A stretch of 9,455 bases of DNA from Bacteroidota bacterium (GCA_021789755.1 JAJYJD010000128.1:1-9455); one strand, 5' to 3'; positions 1 to 7,130 are shown, counted from the first letter of the stretch. Notes: a model not told the origin generated them from the sequence alone. Translations and numbers: made by a program.

Positions 1-593
1 AGTTCAAAAACGTCCTGAGTCTTTTGCCGTATAGCGGCCAGGTAAGCGGGTCGACATTCGGTCTTCTGCAGGGCTTCCGGGAAACGACCGTCAAGGCCGG
101 GAAGTCGTTCACATTCCCCGGCGTCGAGGCGACAACATGGCCGGAGACACGCGACGTGACGCTCTCGCGGGAGGACTACGACTTTTCCGTTCTGATGAGA
201 GTGCCTTACCTGAACGGCACCGTTTACGTTCTCAATATGCCGAGCAACAGTTACGATTTGCTCGAGCTTCCGGCGGAAGTGCTCGACGCGATGCGCCAGC
301 CTTTTGCTAAGGAGATCGGTGTCCGGCTGGACGGGCCGGGACACGTCGGCATGTACCTCTTCGGCGACAAACAATATGTCCTTTACAACATGAGCGACAG
401 GATCGCGCCGGTCTCTCTGAAATTCGACACGACCATTCAGACGAGCGGCTGGCAAGAGCTTGTCCGCAACGAGGAACTGAAAGCCAAAGTGGATTCGTCA
501 TTCGCCCGGCTCCCCGGCTTCCACGGGCCGGTGTTCAGCAACGTATCGCTGACGCTTCAGCCGTACGAGATAGTTGTGGTTCAGGCCCCGTAA
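1..593 (+). CDS. 3' end of an unrecognised protein with a beta-rich C-terminus (partial)
   Basis: The frame is open from the left edge (first full codon at base 3) to a TAA at 591-593, giving about 196 residues with the N-terminus missing. A TTG at 24-26 lies in frame but has no ribosome binding site, so I read it as internal. The segment is rich in short hydrophobic and aromatic strands and ends in LQPYEIVVVQAP. That kind of ending is often seen in the C-terminal beta-sandwich of glycoside hydrolases and related carbohydrate-active proteins. A stretch near the middle (YVLNMPSNSYDLLELP) looks like part of a conserved family I cannot name. No catalytic motif is visible. A carbohydrate-related role is a guess from fold-like features only. 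Transcription probably ends at the hairpin just downstream. Confidence 0.7.
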   Translation, partial: FKNVLSLLPYSGQVSGSTFGLLQGFRETTVKAGKSFTFPGVEATTWPETRDVTLSREDYDFSVLMRVPYLNGTVYVLNMPSNSYDLLELPAEVLDAMRQPFAKEIGVRLDGPGHVGMYLFGDKQYVLYNMSDRIAPVSLKFDTTIQTSGWQELVRNEELKAKVDSSFARLPGFHGPVFSNVSLTLQPYEIVVVQAP

Positions 594-604
594 TCATTCA
601 TACC

Positions 605-640
605 GGCAGTCCGGGGTATTTCCGGACTGCCTTCGTTTTC
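605..640 (+). terminator. Rho-independent-type terminator between convergent genes
   Basis: A perfect 10-bp stem, GGCAGTCCGG (605-614) with CCGGACTGCC (622-631), encloses a 7-base loop and is followed by TTCGTTTTC on the plus strand. It starts 12 bases after the stop of the upstream plus-strand gene. It also lies about 45 bases beyond the stop of the convergent minus-strand gene, so it may serve both. The T-run is better on the plus strand, so termination of the left-hand gene is the stronger reading. Confidence 0.8.
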
Positions 641-684
641 CATCGTTATTGTCACGACTCGCCGTTCGCTCGGCTTCCAGCGAT

Positions 685-2334
685 TCAATAGATTCCCGAC
701 ACGCGAAGTTCGCTCGGGTACTCGACGCTGAACTTGACTTTCAACTCCTTCTTCTCGCGCGGCTTGAGATTCATTTTCCAATCCAGAATTCCCCGGTCGT
801 CCGGTTTCACTTGCGACGGTTCGGGAGCCAAGACCTCGACGACAATCCTCTCGTCTTTCGACACCGGGACCTGATCCTTCACGTCCATATCGATTGGTAC
901 TTTCTTCCCGTTCTCGAGGCTTATCAGGAAATCGTATGTCGTCTTCGTCTTCTTGGACAAGAGGCCGGTAGATTCGGTGAACTGCTTCACGAGTTTTCTT
1001 TCGACTTTGACGGCGGCGTCGGTTCCCATGTACGCGCTGAACTCCCCGCCGGGGGATACCGTGGACATGGAGGATGTCGCGACGAAGGAATTATCCAGGA
1101 AAACGTTCATCGTTCCCGGAAGGAACGGGTAGTTCGTTGTGTTTGTCGCCTTCGCCGTGAGGAACGCTCCCGGCGACAGTTTGGGAACACAGCTGTAGGA
1201 AAGTTCCGCTGGCAGGCTGGCCGTCGTGATGGTGACTTTGTGGGGGCTGTTATCGCCGGGGATGTCGGCACGGGAAGTAATCAGGAAGGTTGCCGCTGTC
1301 ATGCTCTCAATTACCTCCGCCTCCGGGAGCGCCATCGAGACTGCCTGTCCTTCGGCATGAGCAGTCACAACTACCGCGTTCTCTCTGATGGCCTCATCTG
1401 ACACCGCTGCTTTCATCAACGATCCGCTCGGCGGTGCCGCCTGATACACTCCGACTTCCCATGGTGAGAGCACCGGTGGCGCGCCGCCCGCGGAAGGCTG
1501 AGCCGTTGAGAGTGTCACCGATACGTCCTTCCAGTCCTCCCCCGTCGCCTGGCTCACCATTCCGGAGTAAACGACCTCGAGATTTTTCGCGTCCGAGTTG
1601 AGGCGCGTTTCGTACACCGGACTCCACCTTGCTCCGCCAAGCAAGTATGACAGTTGCATGGCCGACGACCCCGCTTTCTCCGCCGAGAGCGTGACGATCA
1701 CATGTTTCTCAATCTTGCGGGCGTAGCTCTGAGTCCGTCTTATCTCGTCTTCGGTTGACGCTATTTTATTTCGTGTGTCGTGAAGCTGCGCGTCTGCTTC
1801 GAGAGATCTGGCGTTCACCGAATCCATATTCTTTTCCACAAAGAGGAGCGCCCGCTGCCATTCCTGGTAAGATGTTCCGGAATTACCGGCAGACGCGGTG
1901 CGGGCGTAATATATGCGGAGCGAATCTATGAAGGCCAGCTGGGTTCGCATCACTTCAAGCTTCTTCACGAGAAATTGCTCACGGCCCTTCAGCGAGTACA
2001 GTCTGTCCTGCAGGTTTTTGATGCGAGTGTCCGGGATCGTATCGATATATACGGTTTTGATCCGGACATCGAGGATCCTGACACCCGACTCCGCGCTCCC
2101 CGAGACGCGCAAGGATTGGTCTACAAACGAGACCGGCAGGCCGCCGAATTCCACGATGTTTGTCCCGGCGGTGAGGTTCACATCCGCGCCCCTTGTGATC
2201 ATCGCCCTGTCTGAGTAAACGGTCACGGCCGTGACCTTGGAGCGCACGACTTCATTGGCCGCCGATTGACGCAAAGATGTTACTATTAAAACTCCCGCTA
2301 CTAGCGCGGTGACGCGAGTTCTCAATGTTTTCAT
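685..2334 (-). CDS. Secreted MuiA-family protein (DUF4140/DUF4139)
   Basis: The 549-residue protein begins with a likely Sec signal peptide (basic MKTLRTR, a hydrophobic stretch to about residue 20, probable cleavage after SAA near 26). Residues about 34-95 match the DUF4140 pattern (VTAVTVYSDRAMITR). Residues about 104-210 are charged and helical with coiled-coil character. The rest fits DUF4139: LLGGARWSPVYETRLN (231-246), TGEDWKDVSVTLSTAQP (264-280), DQVPVSKDERI (487-497) and WKMNLKPREKKEL (519-531). Family members are often annotated as 'mucoidy inhibitor MuiA'; their biochemical role is not established, so only a periplasmic or surface location is inferred. The ATG is preceded by AGGAG 8 bases upstream (plus-strand 2343-2347). 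Length is normal and no frame damage is seen. The gene stands alone, divergent from the HAD gene and convergent with the left-hand gene. Confidence 0.9.
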   Translation of the reverse strand: MKTLRTRVTALVAGVLIVTSLRQSAANEVVRSKVTAVTVYSDRAMITRGADVNLTAGTNIVEFGGLPVSFVDQSLRVSGSAESGVRILDVRIKTVYIDTIPDTRIKNLQDRLYSLKGREQFLVKKLEVMRTQLAFIDSLRIYYARTASAGNSGTSYQEWQRALLFVEKNMDSVNARSLEADAQLHDTRNKIASTEDEIRRTQSYARKIEKHVIVTLSAEKAGSSAMQLSYLLGGARWSPVYETRLNSDAKNLEVVYSGMVSQATGEDWKDVSVTLSTAQPSAGGAPPVLSPWEVGVYQAAPPSGSLMKAAVSDEAIRENAVVVTAHAEGQAVSMALPEAEVIESMTAATFLITSRADIPGDNSPHKVTITTASLPAELSYSCVPKLSPGAFLTAKATNTTNYPFLPGTMNVFLDNSFVATSSMSTVSPGGEFSAYMGTDAAVKVERKLVKQFTESTGLLSKKTKTTYDFLISLENGKKVPIDMDVKDQVPVSKDERIVVEVLAPEPSQVKPDDRGILDWKMNLKPREKKELKVKFSVEYPSELRVSGIY

Positions 2335-2427
2335 TTCAGCCTCTCCTGATATGTTCGGTTATCCCTGTGCAAAATATAGAAAAGATGTGATACTAACGAA
2401 AGGGTGGTGCCTGCGAATCCCATACTG

Positions 2428-2456
2428 TTGCTTCAAAGGGACGTTGTTTGTAGAAT
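2428..2456 (+). promoter_or_regulatory. Possible sigma70-like promoter of the HAD gene
   Basis: TTGCTT (2428-2433) and TAGAAT (2451-2456) are separated by 17 bases in the divergent intergenic region. The -10 box matches the consensus at five of six positions and the -35 box at three. A start near 2463 would leave a leader of about 32 bases before the GTG at 2495. For the divergent MuiA gene, only a loose TATATTTTG (minus strand, about 2370-2378) is visible. Confidence 0.3.
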
Positions 2457-2494
2457 TTATTCACGATGACAAGACAAACCGGAACGTACCATTT

Positions 2495-3208
2495 GTGAGA
2501 ACAATCGCGGTCATTTTCGATCTTGACGATACCCTGGTTGCCTTCGACCTCGTTACCGAATCCACGTGGCGTCAGGTCTGCGATGAATATGCCTCCGAGA
2601 ATCCGGCTCACCCGGCGGCGGATGTGTACGATGCCGTCTCGAAGGAGAGCCATTGGTACTGGAGTGACGAGGAAAGGCACCGGGTCGGTAGGAATGATAT
2701 AGTCGCGGCGAGACGCGGTATTGTGAAATCGGCGTTTGAGAAACACGGCCTGCCCCTCCATGACGCCGTCAAGGTCGCCGACAGGTATTCCGAGCTGAGG
2801 TTGGAAAACATGTACCTCATACCCGGCGCAAAGGATGTCCTCGGCACCTTACAAGCGCTGAAGGTTCGCCTGGGCATGATATCGAACGGCGACTCGCCAA
2901 TACAACGGCTGAAGCTGAGGCGGTTCGATCTCGAGAAGTATTTTGAAATGATTCTAATCGAGGGAGAAGTCGGATTCGGTAAACCGGACAGGAGAATTTA
3001 CGAGCTTGCACTTTCGAAACTCGGCATTGTTCCGGGGAAGACCGTGATGGTAGGCGACAATCTCAAATGGGATGTGGCGGGGCCGCAGTCGGTCGGCATG
3101 CGCGGAATCTGGTTCGACGTGAAAAAGCGGGGGCTGCAGAAAGATTCCACGGTGATTCCGGATGCGGTCATTACGAGCATCGCTGAACTGCCCGAGTACC
3201 TGAAGTAG
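2495..3208 (+). CDS. HAD-superfamily (subfamily I) hydrolase, likely small-molecule phosphatase
   Basis: With the GTG at 2495 the product is 237 residues, the usual size for a HAD hydrolase with an alpha-helical cap. All four HAD motifs are present: motif I DLDDT (9-13, nucleophile Asp9 and acid/base Asp11), motif II ISNGD with Ser130, motif III FGKPD with Lys163, and motif IV VGDNLKWD with Asp188 and Asp193, which coordinate Mg2+. The cap lies between motif I and about residue 105. Upstream in-frame codons run back to 2309, but they would overlap the start of the divergent MuiA gene and add an unrelated N-terminus; the family normally starts a few residues before motif I. The ribosome binding site at the GTG is weak, so the exact start is less certain than the gene. 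The fold resembles YjjG-type nucleotidases and 2-haloacid dehalogenase-like phosphatases. The substrate cannot be assigned. Confidence 0.9.
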   Translation: MRTIAVIFDLDDTLVAFDLVTESTWRQVCDEYASENPAHPAADVYDAVSKESHWYWSDEERHRVGRNDIVAARRGIVKSAFEKHGLPLHDAVKVADRYSELRLENMYLIPGAKDVLGTLQALKVRLGMISNGDSPIQRLKLRRFDLEKYFEMILIEGEVGFGKPDRRIYELALSKLGIVPGKTVMVGDNLKWDVAGPQSVGMRGIWFDVKKRGLQKDSTVIPDAVITSIAELPEYLK

Positions 3209-3372
3209 GGAGAGAAGGCGTCAGTAAGCCCCGGCCTCCTTCATTTGTTGTTTATCAGAGCCGCGGGGGATAATTTATCGGAATTAACGGGCCGTGAACC
3301 GGGCGTGATCAGAGCGATGTTGCCCGGGCGGGCAGCGTTAGATGTCAGGGAAAAGCGTCAGGAGGTTGAACA

Positions 3373-3534
3373 ATGGAAAAGATTAAGATCGAGAATTCCA
3401 GCTTCGGCGTAATCTGGGTAATCGGTTGGCTGTTCACTATCGGTTTTCTGAAACTAATGTTCTGGCAAGGCGTGCTCGCGATAGTCATCTGGCCTTACTA
3501 CATCGGCTCGGCGCTGAGCGTGTTGCTGAAATAA
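3373..3534 (+). CDS. Small two-helix membrane protein, 53 residues, unknown function
   Basis: An ATG at 3373 sits 7 bases after a perfect AGGAGG (3360-3365), the strongest ribosome binding site in the window, and the frame ends at TAA 3532-3534. The product starts with a polar MEKIKIENSSF. It then has a hydrophobic segment (about residues 12-31, with GVIWVIGWLFTIGF) and a second one (about 33-52, with VLAIVIWPYYIGSALSVLL), broken by a Gly near residue 33. This suggests a helical hairpin in the inner membrane. Five aromatic positions (Trp15, Trp19, Trp31, Trp40, Tyr42-Tyr43) sit near likely helix ends. The family is not recognised. It lies 164 bases downstream of the HAD gene in the same direction, so it may share its transcript or have its own promoter. 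The ribosome site and clean composition make a real gene likely. Confidence 0.75.
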   Translation: MEKIKIENSSFGVIWVIGWLFTIGFLKLMFWQGVLAIVIWPYYIGSALSVLLK

Positions 3535-3621
3535 CCGGTTAGCTTCGGTCTCCAGCATCATCTCCCGACACATTTCGTGCGGATCACAGCGCCGGGGAGA
3601 ACCATTCGTTCGGAGAAAAGA

Positions 3622-3813
3622 ATGAGAGTCGTGGTTGCCGTTTTCATCGCAAGTGCGCCAGCTTCGTCCGCATTCCCGCAGGAGTATCCGGAAACGTGTT
3701 GCATCCGGGTCCGGATAACGAATCTCAGGAATGATGCCGGCGAGATAAATCCGGGGATGATCAATGTGGCGGGACTACTTTCTGCTGTATTTGCAGTCCA
3801 TCGCCTATTCTGA
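3622..3813 (+). pseudogene. Probable truncated DUF2141-like secreted protein gene
   Basis: An ATG at 3622 follows GGAG (3612-3615) with 6-base spacing. It opens a 63-codon frame starting with a likely signal peptide (MRVVVAVFIASAPASSA, cleavage probably before FPQ). The first mature strand, CIRVRITNLRNDAGEI, resembles the opening of DUF2141 proteins, whose start commonly reads like 'L-V-I-x-L-R-N-x-x-G-x-I'. After that the similarity stops near base 3748. The remaining residues are low-information and run 53 bases into the opposite-strand 3' end of the decarboxylase. Intact DUF2141 proteins are roughly 130-150 residues. I read this as a 5' stump left by a deletion or rearrangement. It could instead be a genuine short secreted peptide. 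The family link rests on one short motif. Confidence 0.45.
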
Positions 3814-5254
3814 TCGTTTCTCTGATCAGTACTTCGAAATCTTCTTTACGGCTCCGGTGGTTTGTGTTCGCGACACGTATCGCGTACCTGCCGCCAAGTA
3901 TCGTCGATGACGGCGAAGCGATGCCCCGTTCCTGAAGAGCCATAACGATTTCCTTGTTGAGCCGGTTGAGTTGTTCGGTGAATAATCCGTCTCTCCTGTA
4001 GCGGAAGCAGACAACATTCATACTCACCGGTGTCAGGAGTTCCAGATTTTTCTCCTTCCCGATGAGCTCACCCAGGTAGAAAGCCTGCGCGATGTTCTGT
4101 CGGATCGCCGAGGCGTATTTCTGAATTCCGTGTTCCTTCAGCGACATCCAGACTTTGAGCGCCTTGAACCCCCGCGAAAGTTCGAGCCCATAATTCCCCA
4201 TCGGGTCCGGGCCTGCGGCCAGGCCTCCTTCGTGGTTCAGCAGGTAATTTGCTTCCACGGCGAATGCTTTTCTGTGTGCGCCGGCATTCTTTATCAAGAC
4301 ACAGCCGACTTCGAACGGCATGTACATCCACTTGTGCAGGTCGAAAGCGACGCTGTCTGCTTCTTCAATCGCTTTGAGACTGTGCTTGTATTCCGGGACC
4401 ATCTTGGCCAGCGCGCCGAACGCGCCGTCGATATGAAACCAGAGATTGTATTTTCTGGAGATTGAAAGAAGATCATCGAGAGGATCTATTGCTCCCGTGT
4501 TTACCGTCCCGGCGTTTCCGACGACACAGAATGGCGTATTGCACGCGGCGATATCGGATTCAATCGCGGCTGCAAGCTCGGTTAGTCTGATCCGATAATT
4601 TTCATCCACACCGATCTTTCTCACGGAATCGGATCCTATTCCCATTACCTCTGCGGCTTTCTCGATGCAGCTGTGTGTCTCGGTCGAGCAATAAAGAACC
4701 ATCCTTCCGTTCGCGGCTCGCACGCCCTCTTTGCGCACATTCCTTCCGGATTGATGATTCCGCGCTACCACGAGAGCGGTGATGTTTGCCATCGAACCGC
4801 CGCTCACAAGGATTCCTGAAGATGTCATCGGGTAATTCAACATCTCCTTGCACCAGTCGAGCACCTGTTGCTCGACGTACATCGCCGAGTGCTCACCGAT
4901 GGCGGTGTTGGGGTTCATCGTTGCCGCTAGCATCTCGGCGAGAACACCGAACGGCGTTCCGGTTCCCTGCACCCAGGCCCAAAACCGTGGATGCATATTT
5001 CCGCTGGGATAGGGAAATATGTGCTTCTTGAATTCGTCGTAGATTTCGGCGATGCTTTCGGGCATTTGAGGGATCCCGCCCTTCAGGAATTTCTTTGTCC
5101 CTTCCGGAATCTTTCTCCACGATGGTTCGCTCCGAATATTCCGCAGATGATCCATCATGTCGTCGATCATGTGGTGACCTAGCTTGCGGAACGATTCCCA
5201 ATCGTCGGGGTCGAGTGAAATCTCGTCGGATAAAATCTCTTCGATGTTTTGCAT
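3761..5254 (-). CDS. Group II PLP-dependent amino-acid decarboxylase (aromatic-L-amino-acid decarboxylase family)
   Basis: The 497-residue protein fits the family in length and motif order. It has HPRFWAWV (88-95), SGGSMANITAL (151-161) for phosphate binding, THSCIEKA (193-200) with His194 expected to stack on the pyridoxal ring, HIDGAFG (274-280) with Asp276 contacting the pyridine nitrogen, and DLHKWMYMP (305-313) with Lys308 as the Schiff-base lysine. The family decarboxylates amino acids such as tyrosine, tryptophan, DOPA, glutamate or aspartate to amines. The overall pattern is closest to the aromatic branch, but the substrate cannot be fixed from sequence alone. HIDGAFG differs from the HVDAAW/Y form common in aromatic decarboxylases. 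I chose ATG 5254, which starts the amphipathic N-terminal helix. The frame stays open upstream, but only through the SemiSWEET gene. It is the last gene of a likely paiB-SemiSWEET-decarboxylase operon, 41 bases after SemiSWEET. Confidence 0.92.
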   Translation of the reverse strand: MQNIEEILSDEISLDPDDWESFRKLGHHMIDDMMDHLRNIRSEPSWRKIPEGTKKFLKGGIPQMPESIAEIYDEFKKHIFPYPSGNMHPRFWAWVQGTGTPFGVLAEMLAATMNPNTAIGEHSAMYVEQQVLDWCKEMLNYPMTSSGILVSGGSMANITALVVARNHQSGRNVRKEGVRAANGRMVLYCSTETHSCIEKAAEVMGIGSDSVRKIGVDENYRIRLTELAAAIESDIAACNTPFCVVGNAGTVNTGAIDPLDDLLSISRKYNLWFHIDGAFGALAKMVPEYKHSLKAIEEADSVAFDLHKWMYMPFEVGCVLIKNAGAHRKAFAVEANYLLNHEGGLAAGPDPMGNYGLELSRGFKALKVWMSLKEHGIQKYASAIRQNIAQAFYLGELIGKEKNLELLTPVSMNVVCFRYRRDGLFTEQLNRLNKEIVMALQERGIASPSSTILGGRYAIRVANTNHRSRKEDFEVLIRETIRIGDGLQIQQKVVPPH

Positions 5255-5295
5255 GTCAAGCTTTCGCAGGGTTTGCGGTGATTTCCTGGAGGGGT

Positions 5296-5550
5296 CTATT
5301 TGTGTCTTATCTTCAGCCCCAGTATCGCGAGCGTGAGAACCAGTGTAACACCGTTCGCAAGTATTATCGGCAAGGAACGGAGCCTGATCCCGAAGACGAG
5401 CCACAGGAACACACCCGTGCACATCATCAGGTACATTCTCAAGCTCACGTCTTTCGCCGAACGGCTTCTCCAAACCTTCATGAACTGCGGAACATACGCC
5501 AGCGTCGTGAATATCGCGGCCGCGAATCCTATAATTTCGGTCAGCTGCAC
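5296..5550 (-). CDS. SemiSWEET sugar transporter (MtN3/PQ-loop family)
   Basis: The 84-residue product has the three-helix SemiSWEET layout: helix 1 at about 3-22 ending in the PQ motif (Pro21-Gln22, in AYVPQFMKVWRSRSAKDVS), helix 2 at about 37-54, and helix 3 at about 58-80. Trp50 and Asn66 fall where SemiSWEETs place the sugar-binding Trp and Asn. These proteins dimerise in the inner membrane and passively move mono- or disaccharides. The start is a GTG (minus strand at 5550-5548), with a purine-rich AGAGAGAG upstream. It lies 11 bases after the paiB stop, which implies co-transcription and possibly translational coupling. Length and motifs are complete. Confidence 0.92.
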   Translation of the reverse strand: MQLTEIIGFAAAIFTTLAYVPQFMKVWRSRSAKDVSLRMYLMMCTGVFLWLVFGIRLRSLPIILANGVTLVLTLAILGLKIRHK

Positions 5551-5561
5551 CGGTTCTCTCT

Positions 5562-6185
5562 CTAATCGATTCTTCTGATTTCCGACATCTTTTTCGCGAC
5601 CATCCTCGCGTTATAGTCGTCAAGCTTCTTCAATTCCTTGATGATATTGGCGTAGTCCTCGTCATTTCTGTTCTGGCTCATCTTGTAAGCTGCCTCGACT
5701 CTTTCTATGTCTATCTCGAAGCCGACTATCCCTCCGATCTGTTTTTCGATTTCGCTATGAAGGACATCCGGTGTCAACGGACGAGAGGAAATCTGCTCGT
5801 GGTGATGTGTCATTCTCTCAAGCGATTTCCTCAACGCTTCGCCTTCCACTATCCTGAGCCTGCCGTACACGTGCACGCTCATGTAATTCCATGTCGGAAC
5901 GTTCGGACGGTTGTACCATGAAGATGAAATATAATGTTGGATGGGGGAAAGGAAAATTGCCAGAGCCTGCGGCTGATCCTCGAACAATTTCCAATGAGGA
6001 TTTCCCTTCGCCATGTGTCCTGAAAGGATCGTCCTGCCGGCGCCCGCCGCTTCGAGCTCCAGCGGAATATGCGTTGCGACCGGGTTTTCTTCTCCTCGGC
6101 TGATGAGCGTTGCCAGTGGATTCTCACGTATGAACCGGATGACCTCCGGCCAGTCGTCTATTTTGAAGTATGCCGGTACGTACAT
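5562..6185 (-). CDS. paiB: PaiB-like FMN-binding protein (negative transcriptional regulator family)
   Basis: The 207-residue protein shows the PaiB pattern throughout: N-terminal MYVPAYF, THIPLEL (38-44), GHMAKGNPHW (56-65), ISSSWY (86-91), VPTWNYMSVHVYGRL (96-110), and a C-terminal FEIDIERVEAAYKMSQNR (156-173). The fold is the split-barrel FMN-binding type related to pyridoxamine-phosphate oxidase-like proteins. In Bacillus subtilis, PaiB acts with the acetyltransferase PaiA on sporulation and protease genes, but no paiA-like gene is seen here, and a role in gene repression is not shown by this sequence. ATG 6185 follows AAGG with about 8-base spacing. It is the first gene of the likely operon with SemiSWEET and the decarboxylase, behind the promoter at 6227-6255. 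Length is normal. Confidence 0.9.
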   Translation of the reverse strand: MYVPAYFKIDDWPEVIRFIRENPLATLISRGEENPVATHIPLELEAAGAGRTILSGHMAKGNPHWKLFEDQPQALAIFLSPIQHYISSSWYNRPNVPTWNYMSVHVYGRLRIVEGEALRKSLERMTHHHEQISSRPLTPDVLHSEIEKQIGGIVGFEIDIERVEAAYKMSQNRNDEDYANIIKELKKLDDYNARMVAKKMSEIRRID

Positions 6186-6226
6186 TTGCAGGACCTTTTC
6201 ATGTTTGGGATTGCCTTTAATGTATG

Positions 6227-6255
6227 AGAATAAGAAAAGATACCGCGCATTTCAA
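6227..6255 (-). promoter_or_regulatory. Sigma70-like promoter of the paiB-SemiSWEET-decarboxylase unit
   Basis: On the minus strand, TTGAAA (6255-6250, five of six consensus bases) and TATTCT (6232-6227, four of six) are spaced exactly 17 bases apart. Transcription would start near 6220, leaving a leader of about 35 bases before the paiB ATG at 6185. It lies in the 114-base gap after the ada stop, so the three-gene unit need not depend on ada transcription. Confidence 0.5.
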
Positions 6256-6299
6256 CTGTTGCACGCCGCAGGGGAGGACACGGGATCGCCGGGCCGACC

Positions 6300-7130
6300 T
6301 CAGCCTTCGCCGAGAACTTTTGCGGCTTCCCACCCGATGATCGCCGCCTTCCGCGCGTCTCCCCAGTGGTATTCACCGATGACACCCGTCGAAAGGATGA
6401 CCCTGTGACACGGGATGAGATACGCGACCGGATTGCTGCCGATCGCCGCGCCGACGGCCCGCGAAGCCGATGGACGGCCGATCGCTTTTGCCACACGGGC
6501 GTATGTGCTGATCCCTCCGACCGGTATTTTCAGAAGCGTCTCCCACACTTTGATCTGGAACGGAGTTCCCTTCAGGTGAAGCTTGATTTTAGGAATGTCG
6601 CTCCAGTCCGACTCGAATATCCGGAGGGTTTCACTCTGGAACTCATCGCGTTTTCTTTTGAACGAGGCGTTGGGGAATCTGCGGCGCAACCGGCGCACTG
6701 CGTCCTCTTCATTTTCTGAAAATGCGAGATGGCAAATTCCCTTCCCGGTGGATGCAGCGATTATCTTTCCGAAGGGTGTCCGGGAGAAGCTGAAATTAAT
6801 GACCAGGTTCTCTCCGCCGTTCTTGAATTCGCCGGGAGTCATTCCCTCGATTTTAATGAAGAGATCGTGGAGCCGTCCGGTTCCCGAAAGTCCCGTGTCG
6901 AATGCCGTCTCCGAGAGCGACGCGTTGTCCCGCAGAAGCCTTTTAGCGCGTTCGACGCTGATGTATTCGAGAAACTTCTTCGGGCTGACGCCCGCCCACT
7001 TTCTGAATAGCCGCTGGAAATGAAATGGGCTTAGATGCACTTCACCCGCTACGCGTTCAAGATCGGGCTGCTCCCTGAAATGCGCATTTATATAGGAAAT
7101 CGCTCTCGCTATTCTCTCATAGTCTGTCAT
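6300..7130 (-). CDS. ada: Ada-type fusion: AraC DNA-binding domain plus O6-alkylguanine-DNA methyltransferase
   Basis: The 276-residue protein joins two parts. Residues about 5-103 form an AraC/XylS double helix-turn-helix (LERVAGEVHLSPFHFQRLFR at 24-43; RAKRLL at 61-66; GMTPGEFK at 96-103). Residues about 108-272 form the suicide methyltransferase: PFQIKVWETLLKIPVGGISTY (190-210), RAVGAAIGSNP (224-234) with Arg224 as the expected arginine finger, and IPCHRVI (239-245) with acceptor Cys241. It would transfer alkyl groups from O6-alkylguanine (and O4-alkylthymine) to Cys241 and probably regulate an alkylation response. The Zn-binding N-terminal phosphotriester-repair domain of E. coli Ada, with its four cysteines, is absent, so the classical Cys38-methylation switch cannot operate. 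The ATG has GGAGG about 4 bases upstream. It is divergent from the proline dehydrogenase gene. Confidence 0.93.
   Translation of the reverse strand: MTDYERIARAISYINAHFREQPDLERVAGEVHLSPFHFQRLFRKWAGVSPKKFLEYISVERAKRLLRDNASLSETAFDTGLSGTGRLHDLFIKIEGMTPGEFKNGGENLVINFSFSRTPFGKIIAASTGKGICHLAFSENEEDAVRRLRRRFPNASFKRKRDEFQSETLRIFESDWSDIPKIKLHLKGTPFQIKVWETLLKIPVGGISTYARVAKAIGRPSASRAVGAAIGSNPVAYLIPCHRVILSTGVIGEYHWGDARKAAIIGWEAAKVLGEG

Noticed and set aside
574..1401. Long plus-strand open frame of 275 codons opposite the MuiA gene
   Set aside because: It is antisense to a well-supported coding region, its composition is Arg/Phe/Leu-rich and shadow-like, and it has no ribosome site or recognisable motif.
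2309..2494. N-terminal extension of the HAD gene to an ATG at 2309
   Set aside because: It would overlap the start of the divergent MuiA gene and its ribosome site, and it adds 62 residues unlike any HAD enzyme.
3214..3252. Possible terminator after the HAD gene (GAAGG/CCTTC followed by ATTTGTTGTTT)
   Set aside because: The stem is only 5 bp with a loop of about 19 bases, too weak to call.
3245..3274. Possible sigma70 promoter (TTGTTG and GATAAT) upstream of the small membrane protein
   Set aside because: Spacing of 18 bases is acceptable, but the match is modest and the start would lie nearly 100 bases from the gene. Read-through from the HAD gene is equally possible.
3703..3716. Palindrome ATCCGGGTCCGGAT in the DUF2141-like fragment
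   Set aside because: The arms are separated by only two bases, so it is a poor hairpin, and a chance origin in coding-like sequence is likely.
5255..5623. Long N-terminal extension of the decarboxylase reading through the SemiSWEET region
   Set aside because: The sequence there is a clear SemiSWEET in another frame on the same strand, and decarboxylases of this family start near the MQNIEEIL segment.
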